Shown one piece after another: positions 18,988-27,675 of a stretch of 51,201 nt of DNA. Position 1 is the stretch's first letter; every line of letters starts with the position of its first letter. This DNA is from AB-629-J13 sp964518835 (GTDB lineage: Bacteria > Fidelibacterota > Marinisomatia > Marinisomatales > AB-629-J13). Made by a program: the position numbers and the translations under genes. Location: NCBI GenBank assembly GCA_964518835.1, contig CAZFKU010000006.1:1-51201 (forward strand), given 5' to 3'. Under the pieces are notes generated by a model, which worked only from the letters and a program-made list of their open reading frames with translations, was not told where the DNA came from and did no database searches.

Positions 18988-20097
18988 ATGATCAATAAAA
19001 TAAATGTAAGCGTTTTGGGGGCTACGGGAATGGTCGGGCAAAATTATCTGCGACTGCTGAATGATCATCCTTGGTTTAATGTTATTGATGTGGCGGCATC
19101 ACATCGATCTGCGGGGAAAAAATATTCAGAAATTGTACAGGATAAATGGTATATGCCCGAAGATATTCCATCAAGTGTCAGTCAGTTAATCATTCGAGAT
19201 TCGCAGGATTTTGGTTCCATACCAAAAAGTATATCCTGTATCTTCTCTGCTATGGACCTTCCTGAAAAAAAAGACACAAAAGCATTAGAATTTAAATATG
19301 CCTCAGCCGGATTTCCGGTTATCAGCAACAATTCTGCCAATCGATTGACCCCTGATGTTCCTATGATTATTCCGGAAATTAACTCTCATCATTCAGATGT
19401 AATTCCACTCCAGCAAAAAAACAGGAATTTTCCAAAAACAGGATTTGTCGCTGTAAAACCCAATTGTTCTATTCAATCCTATTTGGTGACTTTAACGGCA
19501 ATGGAGGAGGCAGGCTTCCCTATTAAAGATGTGCTGGTTACAACTTTACAGGCATTGTCCGGGGCTGGGATAAAAGGAATTACTTCTTTGGAGATGCAAA
19601 ATAATGTTATTCCATTTATTAAAGGCGAAGAAGAAAAAACACAAACCGAACCCTTAAAAATTTTAGGACAAATCACCAATGATGGAATCAAACATGCTGA
19701 CAACCCGAAAATATCTGCTGTTTGTACCCGTGTTCCTGTGGTGGATGGACATACGGCTGTTGTTCACATTAATTTCAAAAAATCTAAGCCTGATATAGAA
19801 AAAATAGCTTCAATTTGGAGTGAATTCAGAGGTGAACCACAGATAATGAATTTACCCTCTGCTCCTCATTTTCCAATCATTTATCTTGACGATAAAAAGC
19901 GACCCCAGCCAAAATTAGACAAAGATGTGGAAAATGGAATGGCTGTTTCAGTAGGACGATTAGAAAAAAACAAAATATTTGATGTTCGATTTATTTCTTT
20001 ATCACATAATATTGTCAGAGGAGCTGCAGGAGGAGCAATACTAATGGCAGAATTACTCGTAAAACAAGGATACATTCATGACAATAGATTCAATTAA
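18988..20097 (+). CDS. asd: Aspartate-semialdehyde dehydrogenase (archaeal/yeast type)
   Basis: This enzyme reduces aspartyl phosphate to aspartate semialdehyde with NADPH, between the two ThrA activities. It has 369 aa. The N-terminal Rossmann motif is VLGATGMVGQNYLRLL. The active-site cysteine is in VKPNCSIQSYL (about residue 157), and RVPVVDGHT carries the substrate-binding basic residues. The sequence style matches the archaeal/fungal Asd branch rather than the E. coli branch. It starts immediately at the end of thrA and overlaps thrB by 20 bp, so the genes are translationally coupled. Confidence 0.93.
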   Translation: MINKINVSVLGATGMVGQNYLRLLNDHPWFNVIDVAASHRSAGKKYSEIVQDKWYMPEDIPSSVSQLIIRDSQDFGSIPKSISCIFSAMDLPEKKDTKALEFKYASAGFPVISNNSANRLTPDVPMIIPEINSHHSDVIPLQQKNRNFPKTGFVAVKPNCSIQSYLVTLTAMEEAGFPIKDVLVTTLQALSGAGIKGITSLEMQNNVIPFIKGEEEKTQTEPLKILGQITNDGIKHADNPKISAVCTRVPVVDGHTAVVHINFKKSKPDIEKIASIWSEFRGEPQIMNLPSAPHFPIIYLDDKKRPQPKLDKDVENGMAVSVGRLEKNKIFDVRFISLSHNIVRGAAGGAILMAELLVKQGYIHDNRFN

Positions 20098-21013
20098 AAT
20101 TCGGACTACTGCAACTGTATCAAACGTATGTTGCGGATTTGATTGTTTAGGATATGCAATTCCTGATCCCGCTGATAATGTAACCATTACAAAAAAGGAA
20201 ACCAGCGGGATTGAAATTACTCTCTCTGGTTTAAAAGCAGAGTCCATCCCAACCAATCCTGAACAAAATACCGCAGGAAAATCAATTCTATCTCTGTTAG
20301 AAAGTTTAAAACTCGACCAAGGATTTAACGTGCATATTGAAAAAGGAATTCATCCCGGCAGTGGACTTGGTTCCAGCGCTTCCAGTGCCGTTGGGGCAGT
20401 TTTCGGAGCAAACAAACTTCTGGGTTCGCCATTGAAAACTGAAGAATTAATGGTTCACTGTATGAATGGGGAAATCGTTTCCTCCGGGACTGTTCACGCT
20501 GACAATGTAGCTCCTGCTTTACTGGGTGGATTCATTCTGGTGCGAAGTTATGATCCATTGGACATTATAAAATTACCCGTACCAAAAAATCTGATAAGTA
20601 TTAATGTTCTGCCTGATTATATTGTAAATACAAGGGAAGCAAGAGAATTACTCCCTGAGCAAATTCCTCTTTCAACTGCCATCATGCAATCCGGGAACTT
20701 TTCAGGATTTATTTCAGGTCTTTATGAAAACAATTTTGAATTAATGGGAAGATCAATGGTAGATTTATTCGCAGAGCCAGTACGGTCCAATCTCATACCC
20801 GGTTATGAATCCGTACATCAATCTGCCATGGATAACGGTGCTATCGGATGTGGGATTTCCGGTTCGGGTCCTTCTATATTTGCACTGTCTGATTCGAAAG
20901 AAAAAGCAATTGCAGTCGGGAATGGGATGGTTACTGCATTCCAAAATGTCGGACTTGATAGTAAATTGTATATTGCTCCCATCCATTCTTTCCCTCCAAA
21001 AATTCTGGATTAA
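20078..21013 (+). CDS. thrB: Homoserine kinase
   Basis: This GHMP-superfamily kinase of 311 aa phosphorylates homoserine. The N-terminus IRTTATVSNVCCGFDCLGYAI is typical. The ATP-binding GHMP motif is HPGSGLGSSASSAVGA (about residues 90-105), and the C-terminal GCGISGSGPSIFAL forms the substrate/phosphate loop. It overlaps the end of asd by 20 bp and is followed 33 bp later by thrC. Confidence 0.94.
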   Translation: MTIDSIKIRTTATVSNVCCGFDCLGYAIPDPADNVTITKKETSGIEITLSGLKAESIPTNPEQNTAGKSILSLLESLKLDQGFNVHIEKGIHPGSGLGSSASSAVGAVFGANKLLGSPLKTEELMVHCMNGEIVSSGTVHADNVAPALLGGFILVRSYDPLDIIKLPVPKNLISINVLPDYIVNTREARELLPEQIPLSTAIMQSGNFSGFISGLYENNFELMGRSMVDLFAEPVRSNLIPGYESVHQSAMDNGAIGCGISGSGPSIFALSDSKEKAIAVGNGMVTAFQNVGLDSKLYIAPIHSFPPKILD

Positions 21014-21046
21014 TCATAATTTTTTCGGATTTTTTATTCACCCAGT

Positions 21047-22345
21047 TTGAAATATTACAGCACAAAAGATCCTTCATATAAAGTATCATTGCAGAAAGCT
21101 TTGTTCAAAAGTCTTGCTCCAGATGAAGGACTTTATATGCCGGAAGTTATCCCCAAAATCGAAGATAACTTCTTTAAAAAACTGCCTTATCTTTCATTTC
21201 AGGAAATTAGTTATTACATTGCTTCTCTTTTTCTTTCGAATGACATTGAGTCATCCAAATTAAAAAAAATTGTTGAAAAATCAATTAACTTCGATGCACC
21301 TCTCTTAAAACTGGGTGCAAACTTTTACATTCTTGAGTTATGGCATGGGCCCACTTTGGCATTTAAGGATTTTGGGGCACGATTTATGGCTCAACTCATG
21401 GGATATTTTGTTAAAGACACATCGAAGCCTCTTCATATTTTAGTCGCAACATCAGGAGATACGGGCAGTGCAATCGCCAACAGTTTCCTTGGTATTGAAG
21501 GAATTAAAGTTTTGGTTCTATACCCAAAAAATCGAGTGAGTAAAATTCAGGAACAACAATTCACAACTCTTGGGAAAAACATTACAGCATTCGAAGTGGA
21601 TGGAAGTTTTGATGATTGTCAAAAATTAGTGAAAACTACTTTTCTTGATGAAGATTTAAATAAGATACTTCGTCTTACTTCTGCAAATTCCATCAATGTC
21701 GGGCGGCTGATTCCACAGATATTTTATTATGTTTACGCATATTCCCGTTTTAAAGAAAATAAAGATTTAGTTTTTTCTGTCCCTTCGGGAAATTTCGGTA
21801 ATTTAACTGCCGGTATAATCGCAATGGAAATGGGACTTCCGGTTAATAAGTTTATCGCTTCAACAAATATAAATAAGGTTGTCCCTGAATATTTAAGAAC
21901 GGGAATATTTTCCCCTGCTTCTTCTTTTCAGACTATTTCAAATGCTATGGATGTTGGGAATCCCAGTAATTTCGATCGCATCCTTGATTTATTTGATCAT
22001 TCCTTTGAAAAAGCTAAGGATAAAATCGATGGTTTTTATTTTACAGATGCTGAAACTAAATCAGCTATGAAAGAAATGTATTCAAAATTTAATTATATAG
22101 TTGATCCACATGGAGCGGTGGGATATTTGGGGTTTAAAGGTTATTTAAGGTCACATCCTGAGTCTGCAGGAATTTGTTTGGGAACAGCACATCCCGCAAA
22201 GTTTTTGGATGTTGTTAAACCAACTTTAAATACTAATGTAGAAATACCGAAAAGGCTTCAATCTTTCATGACAAAAAAGGGGGAATCAGTTCAAATTTCG
22301 AACTTGTATGAAGATTTTAAAAACTGGATATTAGGTAAAAAGTAA
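21047..22345 (+). CDS. thrC: Threonine synthase
   Basis: This PLP enzyme converts O-phosphohomoserine to threonine. It has 432 aa. The TTG at 21047 is the likely start because the family N-terminus (KYYSTKDPS) begins right there. The PLP lysine is K107 in GPTLAFKDFGARF. SGDTGSAIA forms the phosphate-binding loop, and VPSGNFGNLTAG and NSINVGRLIPQ are family signatures. This is the last gene of the thrA-asd-thrB-thrC operon; the following gene lies on the other strand. Confidence 0.94.
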   Translation: MKYYSTKDPSYKVSLQKALFKSLAPDEGLYMPEVIPKIEDNFFKKLPYLSFQEISYYIASLFLSNDIESSKLKKIVEKSINFDAPLLKLGANFYILELWHGPTLAFKDFGARFMAQLMGYFVKDTSKPLHILVATSGDTGSAIANSFLGIEGIKVLVLYPKNRVSKIQEQQFTTLGKNITAFEVDGSFDDCQKLVKTTFLDEDLNKILRLTSANSINVGRLIPQIFYYVYAYSRFKENKDLVFSVPSGNFGNLTAGIIAMEMGLPVNKFIASTNINKVVPEYLRTGIFSPASSFQTISNAMDVGNPSNFDRILDLFDHSFEKAKDKIDGFYFTDAETKSAMKEMYSKFNYIVDPHGAVGYLGFKGYLRSHPESAGICLGTAHPAKFLDVVKPTLNTNVEIPKRLQSFMTKKGESVQISNLYEDFKNWILGKK

Positions 22346-22385
22346 AATACCTAAGTTTATTTAGGGTTTTTACTTTGGTCAATAA

Positions 22386-22508
22386 TCAATCCCCGTTTCT
22401 TCTTTCTGCACCGTCACGACGATCTCCTTTTCTTCTGTCAACAGAAACGGGTATATTAATTTTTCTTCTGTCTCCTTTTCTTCTTTCGCTTAATCTGTTT
22501 GGGGCCAT
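22386..22508 (-). CDS. 40-aa Arg/Lys-rich small protein with RRKGDRR repeats
   Basis: The minus strand carries a 40-codon ORF from ATG at 22508 to TGA at 22386. It encodes an extremely basic protein with two exact RRKGDRR heptads (residues 9-15 and 25-31) and a partial third, ERRNGD (35-40), separated by KINIPVSV. GAAGGA lies 5 nt before the ATG and TATAAT about 12 nt upstream. The heptads use different codons (AGA AGA versus CGT CGT for the last pair), which argues for selection on protein. I do not know the family. The overlapping plus-strand frame at 22375-22608 is serine/leucine low-complexity and looks like its shadow. Confidence 0.6.
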   Translation of the reverse strand: MAPNRLSERRKGDRRKINIPVSVDRRKGDRRDGAERRNGD

Positions 22509-22675
22509 TTTTTCCTTCAATTATACATTTTTAAGGGGTGGAAATATATTGCATTTTCTATCCATTCAAAAACGAAAAAACAATTTACCTATTTTCAGCG
22601 TATTATAATTCCGGAAAAAATATTACCCTTCACAAATTCATTCCTAAATTTAGGCTGATAATTTTTTATACAATT
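22509..22675. promoter_or_regulatory. Divergent promoter region of the small ORF and the hisC-like gene
   Basis: These 167 AT-rich bases contain TATAAT at 22604-22609 on the plus strand with no good -35, and TATAAT on the minus strand just upstream of the 40-aa ORF. No operator or riboswitch was recognised. Confidence 0.3.
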
Positions 22676-23761
22676 ATGCCTTTAGTGCCATCCTACATAA
22701 ATACACTTGCGAATTATACTCCCGGCAAACCCATTGAGGAAGTTCAACGTGAATTAGGTGTAGATAAAGTCATCAAACTGGCTTCCAATGAAAATTCCCT
22801 TGGCCCTTCACCTTTAGCCATTGATGCAATTAAAAAAGCAGTAAAATTAAGTCACCGATATCCGGACGCAGGTGGATTTAATCTAAGAAAAATATTAAGT
22901 AAAAAATTCAATTTGAAAATTGGGAATGTCGTTCTTGGAGCCGGCAGTGAAGGCATAATGTCCACTATCATGCGAACATTTTTACTTCAGGATGATGAAA
23001 TCATAACCGCAAAAAACTCATTTATCGGTTTTCGGGTTTTAGCGAATGCTTCAGGAAAGAAAATTCACTGGGTTCCAATGAAAAACTACCGATATAACCT
23101 TAAATCCATGGCGAAAAAAATTAATGATTATACAAAAATTATATACATTGCAAACCCTGATAATCCCATGGGGACATTCATTACCAAAAGTGAATTTGAT
23201 GAATTTTATAAGGATGTTCCGGAAAGGGTGCTTATCATTTTAGACGAAGCTTATTTTGAGTTTGCCCAGGAAGAAAAAGATTATCCCGATTCCATGACTT
23301 ACAGATATGATAATGTGATCACATTAAGAACATTTTCAAAGGTTTACGGTTTAGCTGGTGTGAGAATAGGTTATGGTTTCGCACATGAATCCCTCATCCA
23401 AAATTTAATGAAAGTAAAGGCCCCGTTTGAGCCCTCGTTTCTGGCACAAGTTGCCGGATTCTCTGCGTTAGAAGACAATCAATTCCTTGAAAAATCTTTG
23501 AAGCTGAACCGGGAAGGGATGAACTATGTATATGAAAAATTATCTAAATTAAATGTGAAAACTGTACCCTCAGTTGCTAATTTTGTAACCACAGTATGGA
23601 GTTCGGCTGAACAAGCTCAATCCATCGCAAATAAATTGCTTGATAATGGAATTATTGTGAGACCCCTGAACAGTTTCGGGTGGCCTGACTGTTTGAGAAT
23701 ATCCATCGGGTTGAAAACAGAAAATGAACAGTTTATTCAGAGTTTAACAGCTCTAATATAA
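22676..23761 (+). CDS. HisC-like aminotransferase, probably acting on tyrosine
   Basis: This 361-aa fold-type I PLP aminotransferase is of the histidinol-phosphate aminotransferase family. The ATG at 22676 (VPSYINTLANYTPGKP follows) is chosen because the longer frame only adds unrelated residues. SNENSLGPSP, NPDNPMGT, LDEAYFEF and the PLP lysine K222 in TFSKVYGLAGVRIGYG are conserved. HisC family members often accept aromatic amino acids. The next gene, 12 bp downstream, is HPPD, which uses 4-hydroxyphenylpyruvate. This enzyme may therefore transaminate tyrosine to start the pathway, possibly besides histidine synthesis; no other his gene is nearby. Confidence 0.85.
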   Translation: MPLVPSYINTLANYTPGKPIEEVQRELGVDKVIKLASNENSLGPSPLAIDAIKKAVKLSHRYPDAGGFNLRKILSKKFNLKIGNVVLGAGSEGIMSTIMRTFLLQDDEIITAKNSFIGFRVLANASGKKIHWVPMKNYRYNLKSMAKKINDYTKIIYIANPDNPMGTFITKSEFDEFYKDVPERVLIILDEAYFEFAQEEKDYPDSMTYRYDNVITLRTFSKVYGLAGVRIGYGFAHESLIQNLMKVKAPFEPSFLAQVAGFSALEDNQFLEKSLKLNREGMNYVYEKLSKLNVKTVPSVANFVTTVWSSAEQAQSIANKLLDNGIIVRPLNSFGWPDCLRISIGLKTENEQFIQSLTALI

Positions 23762-23772
23762 TTTTTGAAAAA

Positions 23773-24864
23773 ATGAATTCATATAAAATATCAGGGTTTG
23801 ATCACTGTGAATTGTATGTAAGTAATGCAAAACAGGCTACTCACTTTTACCGAACTGCATTCGGATTTCAACCCATTGCTTACCAGGGACTTGAAACAGA
23901 TTCTCGTGATAGGGTCAGTTATGTATTAAAACAAAATAAAATCAGATATGTAATCACCTCACCGTTAGAAGATAATTCTCCAATTGGTGACCACATTAAT
24001 AAGCATGGAGATGGAGTAAAAAATGTGTCGTTTACAGTGGATGATGCTGAATCAGCCTGGAAAGAAACAACATCAAAAGGCGCTGTAAGTGTTCAAAAAC
24101 CGACTCTGGTAAAAGATGATCATGGAGAAGCTGTACTTTCCACAGTTCAATCTTTTGGTGAAACTACCCATACTTTTGTGGAGAGAAACAAATACCATGG
24201 AGCATTTCTTCCCGGATATTCAATGTATGATCCCAAGGAACTGGTAGCAGAGCCAACAGGATTAGTCCATATTGATCATATTGTTGGAAATCAGCCTGAC
24301 GGAGAAATGAAAAGTATTTGTGATTTCTATGAAAATGTTTTTGGATGGCATCGTTTTTGGACTGTGGATGACAAGGACATAAATACGGATTATTCTGCTT
24401 TAAGATCCATCGTTATGGCAAATGATAATGAAATTATTAAAATGCCTATAAACGAACCGGCATCTGGACTGAAAAAATCCCAAATACAGGAATTCATTGA
24501 TTATTATAAAAATGCCGGGATTCAGCATATTGCTATGTCAACAAAAGATATAATTGGAACAGTAAAAAAATTGAAGTCAAATGGAGTTGAGTTTTTACCA
24601 ACTCCGAACACATATTATGACTCTCTTACAGAACGAATTGGTGAGATTGACGAAGATATTAGTATATTGAAAGAGTTGGGAATCCTCCTTGACAAAGATG
24701 AAAATGGATATATGCTTCAGATCTTCACCAAACCTGTACAGGATAGACCTACTTTGTTTTACGAAATTATTCAAAGAAAAGGGTCCAATAGCTTCGGGAA
24801 AGGAAATTTTAAAGCATTGTTCGAATCAATAGAAAGGGAACAGCGGCTTAGAGGGAATCTCTAA
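23773..24864 (+). CDS. hppD: 4-hydroxyphenylpyruvate dioxygenase
   Basis: This non-heme Fe(II) enzyme converts 4-hydroxyphenylpyruvate to homogentisate. It has 363 aa with two vicinal-oxygen-chelate domains: the N-terminal FDHCELYVSNAKQATHFY and the C-terminal catalytic domain starting at VHIDHIVGN. The iron ligands appear to be H169, H252 (IQHIAM) and E331 (LFYEIIQRKG). The C-terminal helix GKGNFKALFESIEREQ is a strong HPPD signature. It lies between the aminotransferase and the FAH-family gene with short gaps, so it belongs to one tyrosine-degradation operon. Confidence 0.96.
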   Translation: MNSYKISGFDHCELYVSNAKQATHFYRTAFGFQPIAYQGLETDSRDRVSYVLKQNKIRYVITSPLEDNSPIGDHINKHGDGVKNVSFTVDDAESAWKETTSKGAVSVQKPTLVKDDHGEAVLSTVQSFGETTHTFVERNKYHGAFLPGYSMYDPKELVAEPTGLVHIDHIVGNQPDGEMKSICDFYENVFGWHRFWTVDDKDINTDYSALRSIVMANDNEIIKMPINEPASGLKKSQIQEFIDYYKNAGIQHIAMSTKDIIGTVKKLKSNGVEFLPTPNTYYDSLTERIGEIDEDISILKELGILLDKDENGYMLQIFTKPVQDRPTLFYEIIQRKGSNSFGKGNFKALFESIEREQRLRGNL

Positions 24865-24880
24865 TCTGCTATAATTAATC

Positions 24881-25861
24881 ATGAAATTTGTTACATACAA
24901 AACCAATAATTTAAACGAAAACAGATTTGGATATATTTCCGGTGATAGGATAATTGATATTCAACGTACAATTCAGTTTTTAAATGAAGATAATAAAAGT
25001 AATAATTATTTACAGATTCCTGACACATTAATGGAATCTCTTTCAAATTGGGATACAAATTTTCAACTTTTTCAAGAAATTCAAAATAAAATGAAGAATT
25101 TTGAAAAGGAAGATTTAAAGAATAAAAATATTTCCTTAAATATTGATAATGTACAATTGCTTCCACCTGTGACAAATCCACCTTCTTTCAGGGATTTTTA
25201 TGCGTTCGAACAGCATGTGAGAGCAGCCCGAAAATTGCGTGGTTTGGATATGCATCCAGATTGGTTTCGGTTGCCCATATTTTATTTTTCCAATCCAAAT
25301 GCATTGTATGGGCACGGTGAAGAAATTCCTTTTCCTCAAAATACAAATGAACTGGACTTTGAGTTGGAATTTGCCATCATCATTGCCAATGGAGGAAGAA
25401 ACGTGAAAAAGGATGGAGCCGACAATCTCATCGCAGGATATACAATCTGTAATGATTGGTCTGCCAGGGATTTACAAAGAGAAGAAATGGCGTTGAGTCT
25501 CGGTCCTGCAAAAGGAAAAGATTTTGCTACAAGTTTTGGACCATGTATGATAACACTTGATGAACTTGAAAATGACTGGGATGAAAACGGAAAACTTCAT
25601 TTGAGAATGACCTGCCATGTAAATGGAAAACTAGTTTCTGATGGAAACACAAACGACTTATATCATCCATTTACATCCATGATTGAACGGGCAAGCATGA
25701 ACACCAATTTGGTTGCGGGAGATTATATAGGTTCCGGAACAGTTGGAACAGGGTGTATCCTGGAATTACGACCTGAAAATGTGGGCGGTTGGATAAAAAA
25801 AGGTGATGTTGTAAGAATGGAAGTGGAAAAGCTTGGTGTGTTGGAAAATAAAATAGTTTAG
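24881..25861 (+). CDS. Fumarylacetoacetate hydrolase family protein
   Basis: This 326-aa FAH-fold hydrolase is the likely last enzyme of the homogentisate pathway, splitting fumarylacetoacetate to fumarate and acetoacetate. It has PSFRDFYAFEQHV (catalytic His region), the metal-ligand acidic cluster DFELEFAIII, NDWSARDLQREE, GPAKGKDFATSFGP and GSGTVGTGCILE. It is shorter than the eukaryotic enzyme (~420 aa) and lacks that N-terminal domain, as in the bacterial short FAH group. Maleylacetoacetate isomerase is not in the window, so either it is encoded elsewhere or this enzyme takes the maleyl form directly. Confidence 0.87.
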   Translation: MKFVTYKTNNLNENRFGYISGDRIIDIQRTIQFLNEDNKSNNYLQIPDTLMESLSNWDTNFQLFQEIQNKMKNFEKEDLKNKNISLNIDNVQLLPPVTNPPSFRDFYAFEQHVRAARKLRGLDMHPDWFRLPIFYFSNPNALYGHGEEIPFPQNTNELDFELEFAIIIANGGRNVKKDGADNLIAGYTICNDWSARDLQREEMALSLGPAKGKDFATSFGPCMITLDELENDWDENGKLHLRMTCHVNGKLVSDGNTNDLYHPFTSMIERASMNTNLVAGDYIGSGTVGTGCILELRPENVGGWIKKGDVVRMEVEKLGVLENKIV

Positions 25862-25868
25862 TTATAAA

Positions 25869-27014
25869 ATGCCCTTTTATCAACATCAAGGGAAACTCCC
25901 CAGAAAACGACACATCCAATTCAGAGATGAAAAAGGAAATTTGTTTTGGGAAGAGCTGATCAGCCGAGACGGGTTCAGTTCAATCTATTCCAATGTTTAT
26001 CATTTAAATCCGCCAACTGCTTTAGTGAAACTTGGTGAATTTCAACCAATCAATTTAGAAAAATGGGAGGTTGAACATCGTCATCATCATTTAAAAACTC
26101 ATTCATTGAATTCAATTGATGATGGAATTAAGTCAAGAATTCCGCTGTTTTACAATAACGATGTTATTTTATCCAAAGCCCACGTGACCAAATCAATGAT
26201 TAACTATTATCGAAACGGTCATTTTGATGAGGTCATTTTTATTCATTCTGGAAAAGGGAAACTACAATCCAATTTTGGGAGTCTTTCTATTGGAGAGGGC
26301 GATTATATCGTAATCCCCCGCGGAGTTATTTGGAAAATTGAAGTTTTAGAGAAAATGTATCAGTTTATTATTGAGTCATCAGGTCCAATTGAGACTCCAA
26401 ACAGATATAGAAATCGAAATGGACAGCTTCTTGAACATTCACCTTATAGCGAACGGGATATTCGCACACCGATATTTACTGACCCTGCTGAAGATAAAAA
26501 TATTATAGTAAATGTAAAATTTAAAACCGGAATCCAGTCATACAAATACGAATACAATCCTTGTGATTTAATTGGATGGGATGGATTTTATTATCCTTGG
26601 GTTTTCAATATTAATGATTTCATGCCTATTACAGGGAAGGTTCATCAACCTCCCCCTGTGCATCAGACATTTCAAACTCAGGGGATGGTTATTTGTTCTT
26701 TTGTTCCACGATTATTCGATTATCATCCGGAATCTGTCCCGGCGCCTTACGCTCACAGCAATGTGGATTCAGATGAAATCCTATATTATGTAAAAGGGAA
26801 TTTCATGAGCAGAACAGGTATGGAAGAAGGTTCTATAACCTTTCATCCAATGGGATTGCCCCACGGACCCCAGCCGGGAAAAATTGAAGAATCTTTAGGG
26901 AAAAAAGAAACGACAGAATTAGCAGTCATGGTAGATACATTTAATCCATTGAACATGACAATTCATGCTAAAAATATTGATGAAACAGAATACCCCTACT
27001 CCTGGCTGAAATGA
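25869..27014 (+). CDS. hmgA: Homogentisate 1,2-dioxygenase
   Basis: This cupin-fold Fe(II) dioxygenase opens the homogentisate ring to maleylacetoacetate. It has 381 aa, somewhat shorter than the ~430-aa classical enzyme. The N-terminus has YQHQGKLPRKRHIQF, and the middle has the cupin GDYIVIPRGVIWKI. The C-terminal metal region reads APYAHSNVDSDEILYYVKG (His, Glu), then FHPMGLPHGPQPG (His). The stop TGA overlaps the next ATG by 4 bp (ATGA), so it is coupled to the flavin reductase-like gene. Confidence 0.93.
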   Translation: MPFYQHQGKLPRKRHIQFRDEKGNLFWEELISRDGFSSIYSNVYHLNPPTALVKLGEFQPINLEKWEVEHRHHHLKTHSLNSIDDGIKSRIPLFYNNDVILSKAHVTKSMINYYRNGHFDEVIFIHSGKGKLQSNFGSLSIGEGDYIVIPRGVIWKIEVLEKMYQFIIESSGPIETPNRYRNRNGQLLEHSPYSERDIRTPIFTDPAEDKNIIVNVKFKTGIQSYKYEYNPCDLIGWDGFYYPWVFNINDFMPITGKVHQPPPVHQTFQTQGMVICSFVPRLFDYHPESVPAPYAHSNVDSDEILYYVKGNFMSRTGMEEGSITFHPMGLPHGPQPGKIEESLGKKETTELAVMVDTFNPLNMTIHAKNIDETEYPYSWLK

Positions 27015-27631
27015 TAATCGATCCTGAAAATCAGCATTTTTCCGAAAACCACAAATTAATGATTGGTTCTATTTTACCCCGTCCCATTGCTTTCGTTTCT
27101 ACCTGTTCACTGGATGGTATTTTAAATCTTGCACCATTTTCATATTTTAATGGTGTGTGTTCAAAACCTCCCACCATTATGTTTGCTCCAGCAAGACGAG
27201 GTTATGATGGAAAAACCAAAGACACATTAAATAACATCCGGGATATCGGTGAATTTGCTGTGAACATTGTCTCTGAAGATTTTGCAGAAAAAATGGTTAC
27301 ATGTTCCACAGACTTTGAACCGGACATAAACGAATTTGAAATTTCAGGACTTACCCCTTCTTCATGCCAAAAAATACAACCTCCTTATGTAAAGGAAGCT
27401 AGAGTGAGTTTTGAGTGCAAACTAAATCAAATTGTCCCAATAGGTGAAAAAGGTCCTGGCGGAGGATTTGTTGTTATTGGAACAATTGTCCTTTTTCATG
27501 TTTCGGAAGAGGTATATGAAAATGGTAAAATCAATCTAAAAAAACTAAGTCCTATAGGACGACTCTCAGGAAATAATTATTCCAGAATTACTGATCCATT
27601 CGAAATTATAAGACAAGTTAAACCGGAATAA
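27011..27631 (+). CDS. Flavin reductase-like FMN-binding split-barrel protein
   Basis: This 206-aa protein belongs to the flavin reductase-like domain family. It has SILPRPIAFVSTCSLDGILNLAPFSYF at about 17-43 and FAPARRGYDGKTKDTLNNI, with GEFAVNIVSEDFAEKM following. Members bind FMN and often serve oxygenases or act as stand-alone reductases. The 4-bp overlap with hmgA ties it to aromatic degradation, but the homogentisate pathway does not itself need a flavin reductase. It may act on a side product or serve another oxygenase. Confidence 0.82.
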   Translation: MIIDPENQHFSENHKLMIGSILPRPIAFVSTCSLDGILNLAPFSYFNGVCSKPPTIMFAPARRGYDGKTKDTLNNIRDIGEFAVNIVSEDFAEKMVTCSTDFEPDINEFEISGLTPSSCQKIQPPYVKEARVSFECKLNQIVPIGEKGPGGGFVVIGTIVLFHVSEEVYENGKINLKKLSPIGRLSGNNYSRITDPFEIIRQVKPE

Positions 27632-27675
27632 TCGGTTTCACTATTTTTAACACTTAGAAATTCTTTTCCATTATT

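Noticed and set aside
22391..22452. Inverted repeat CCCGTTTCT / AGAAACGGG
   Set aside because: It falls inside the 40-aa ORF and can be explained by repeated Arg/Gly codons, so no separate element is called.
22375..22608. Plus-strand 77-aa ORF with SPFLLS repeats
   Set aside because: Its Ser/Leu repeats are the antisense reading of the basic RRKGDRR small ORF, there is no Shine-Dalgarno, and the minus-strand product looks more protein-like.
22538..22675. Longer hisC-like start at 22538
   Set aside because: The 46 extra residues resemble translated non-coding AT-rich sequence and lack aminotransferase similarity.
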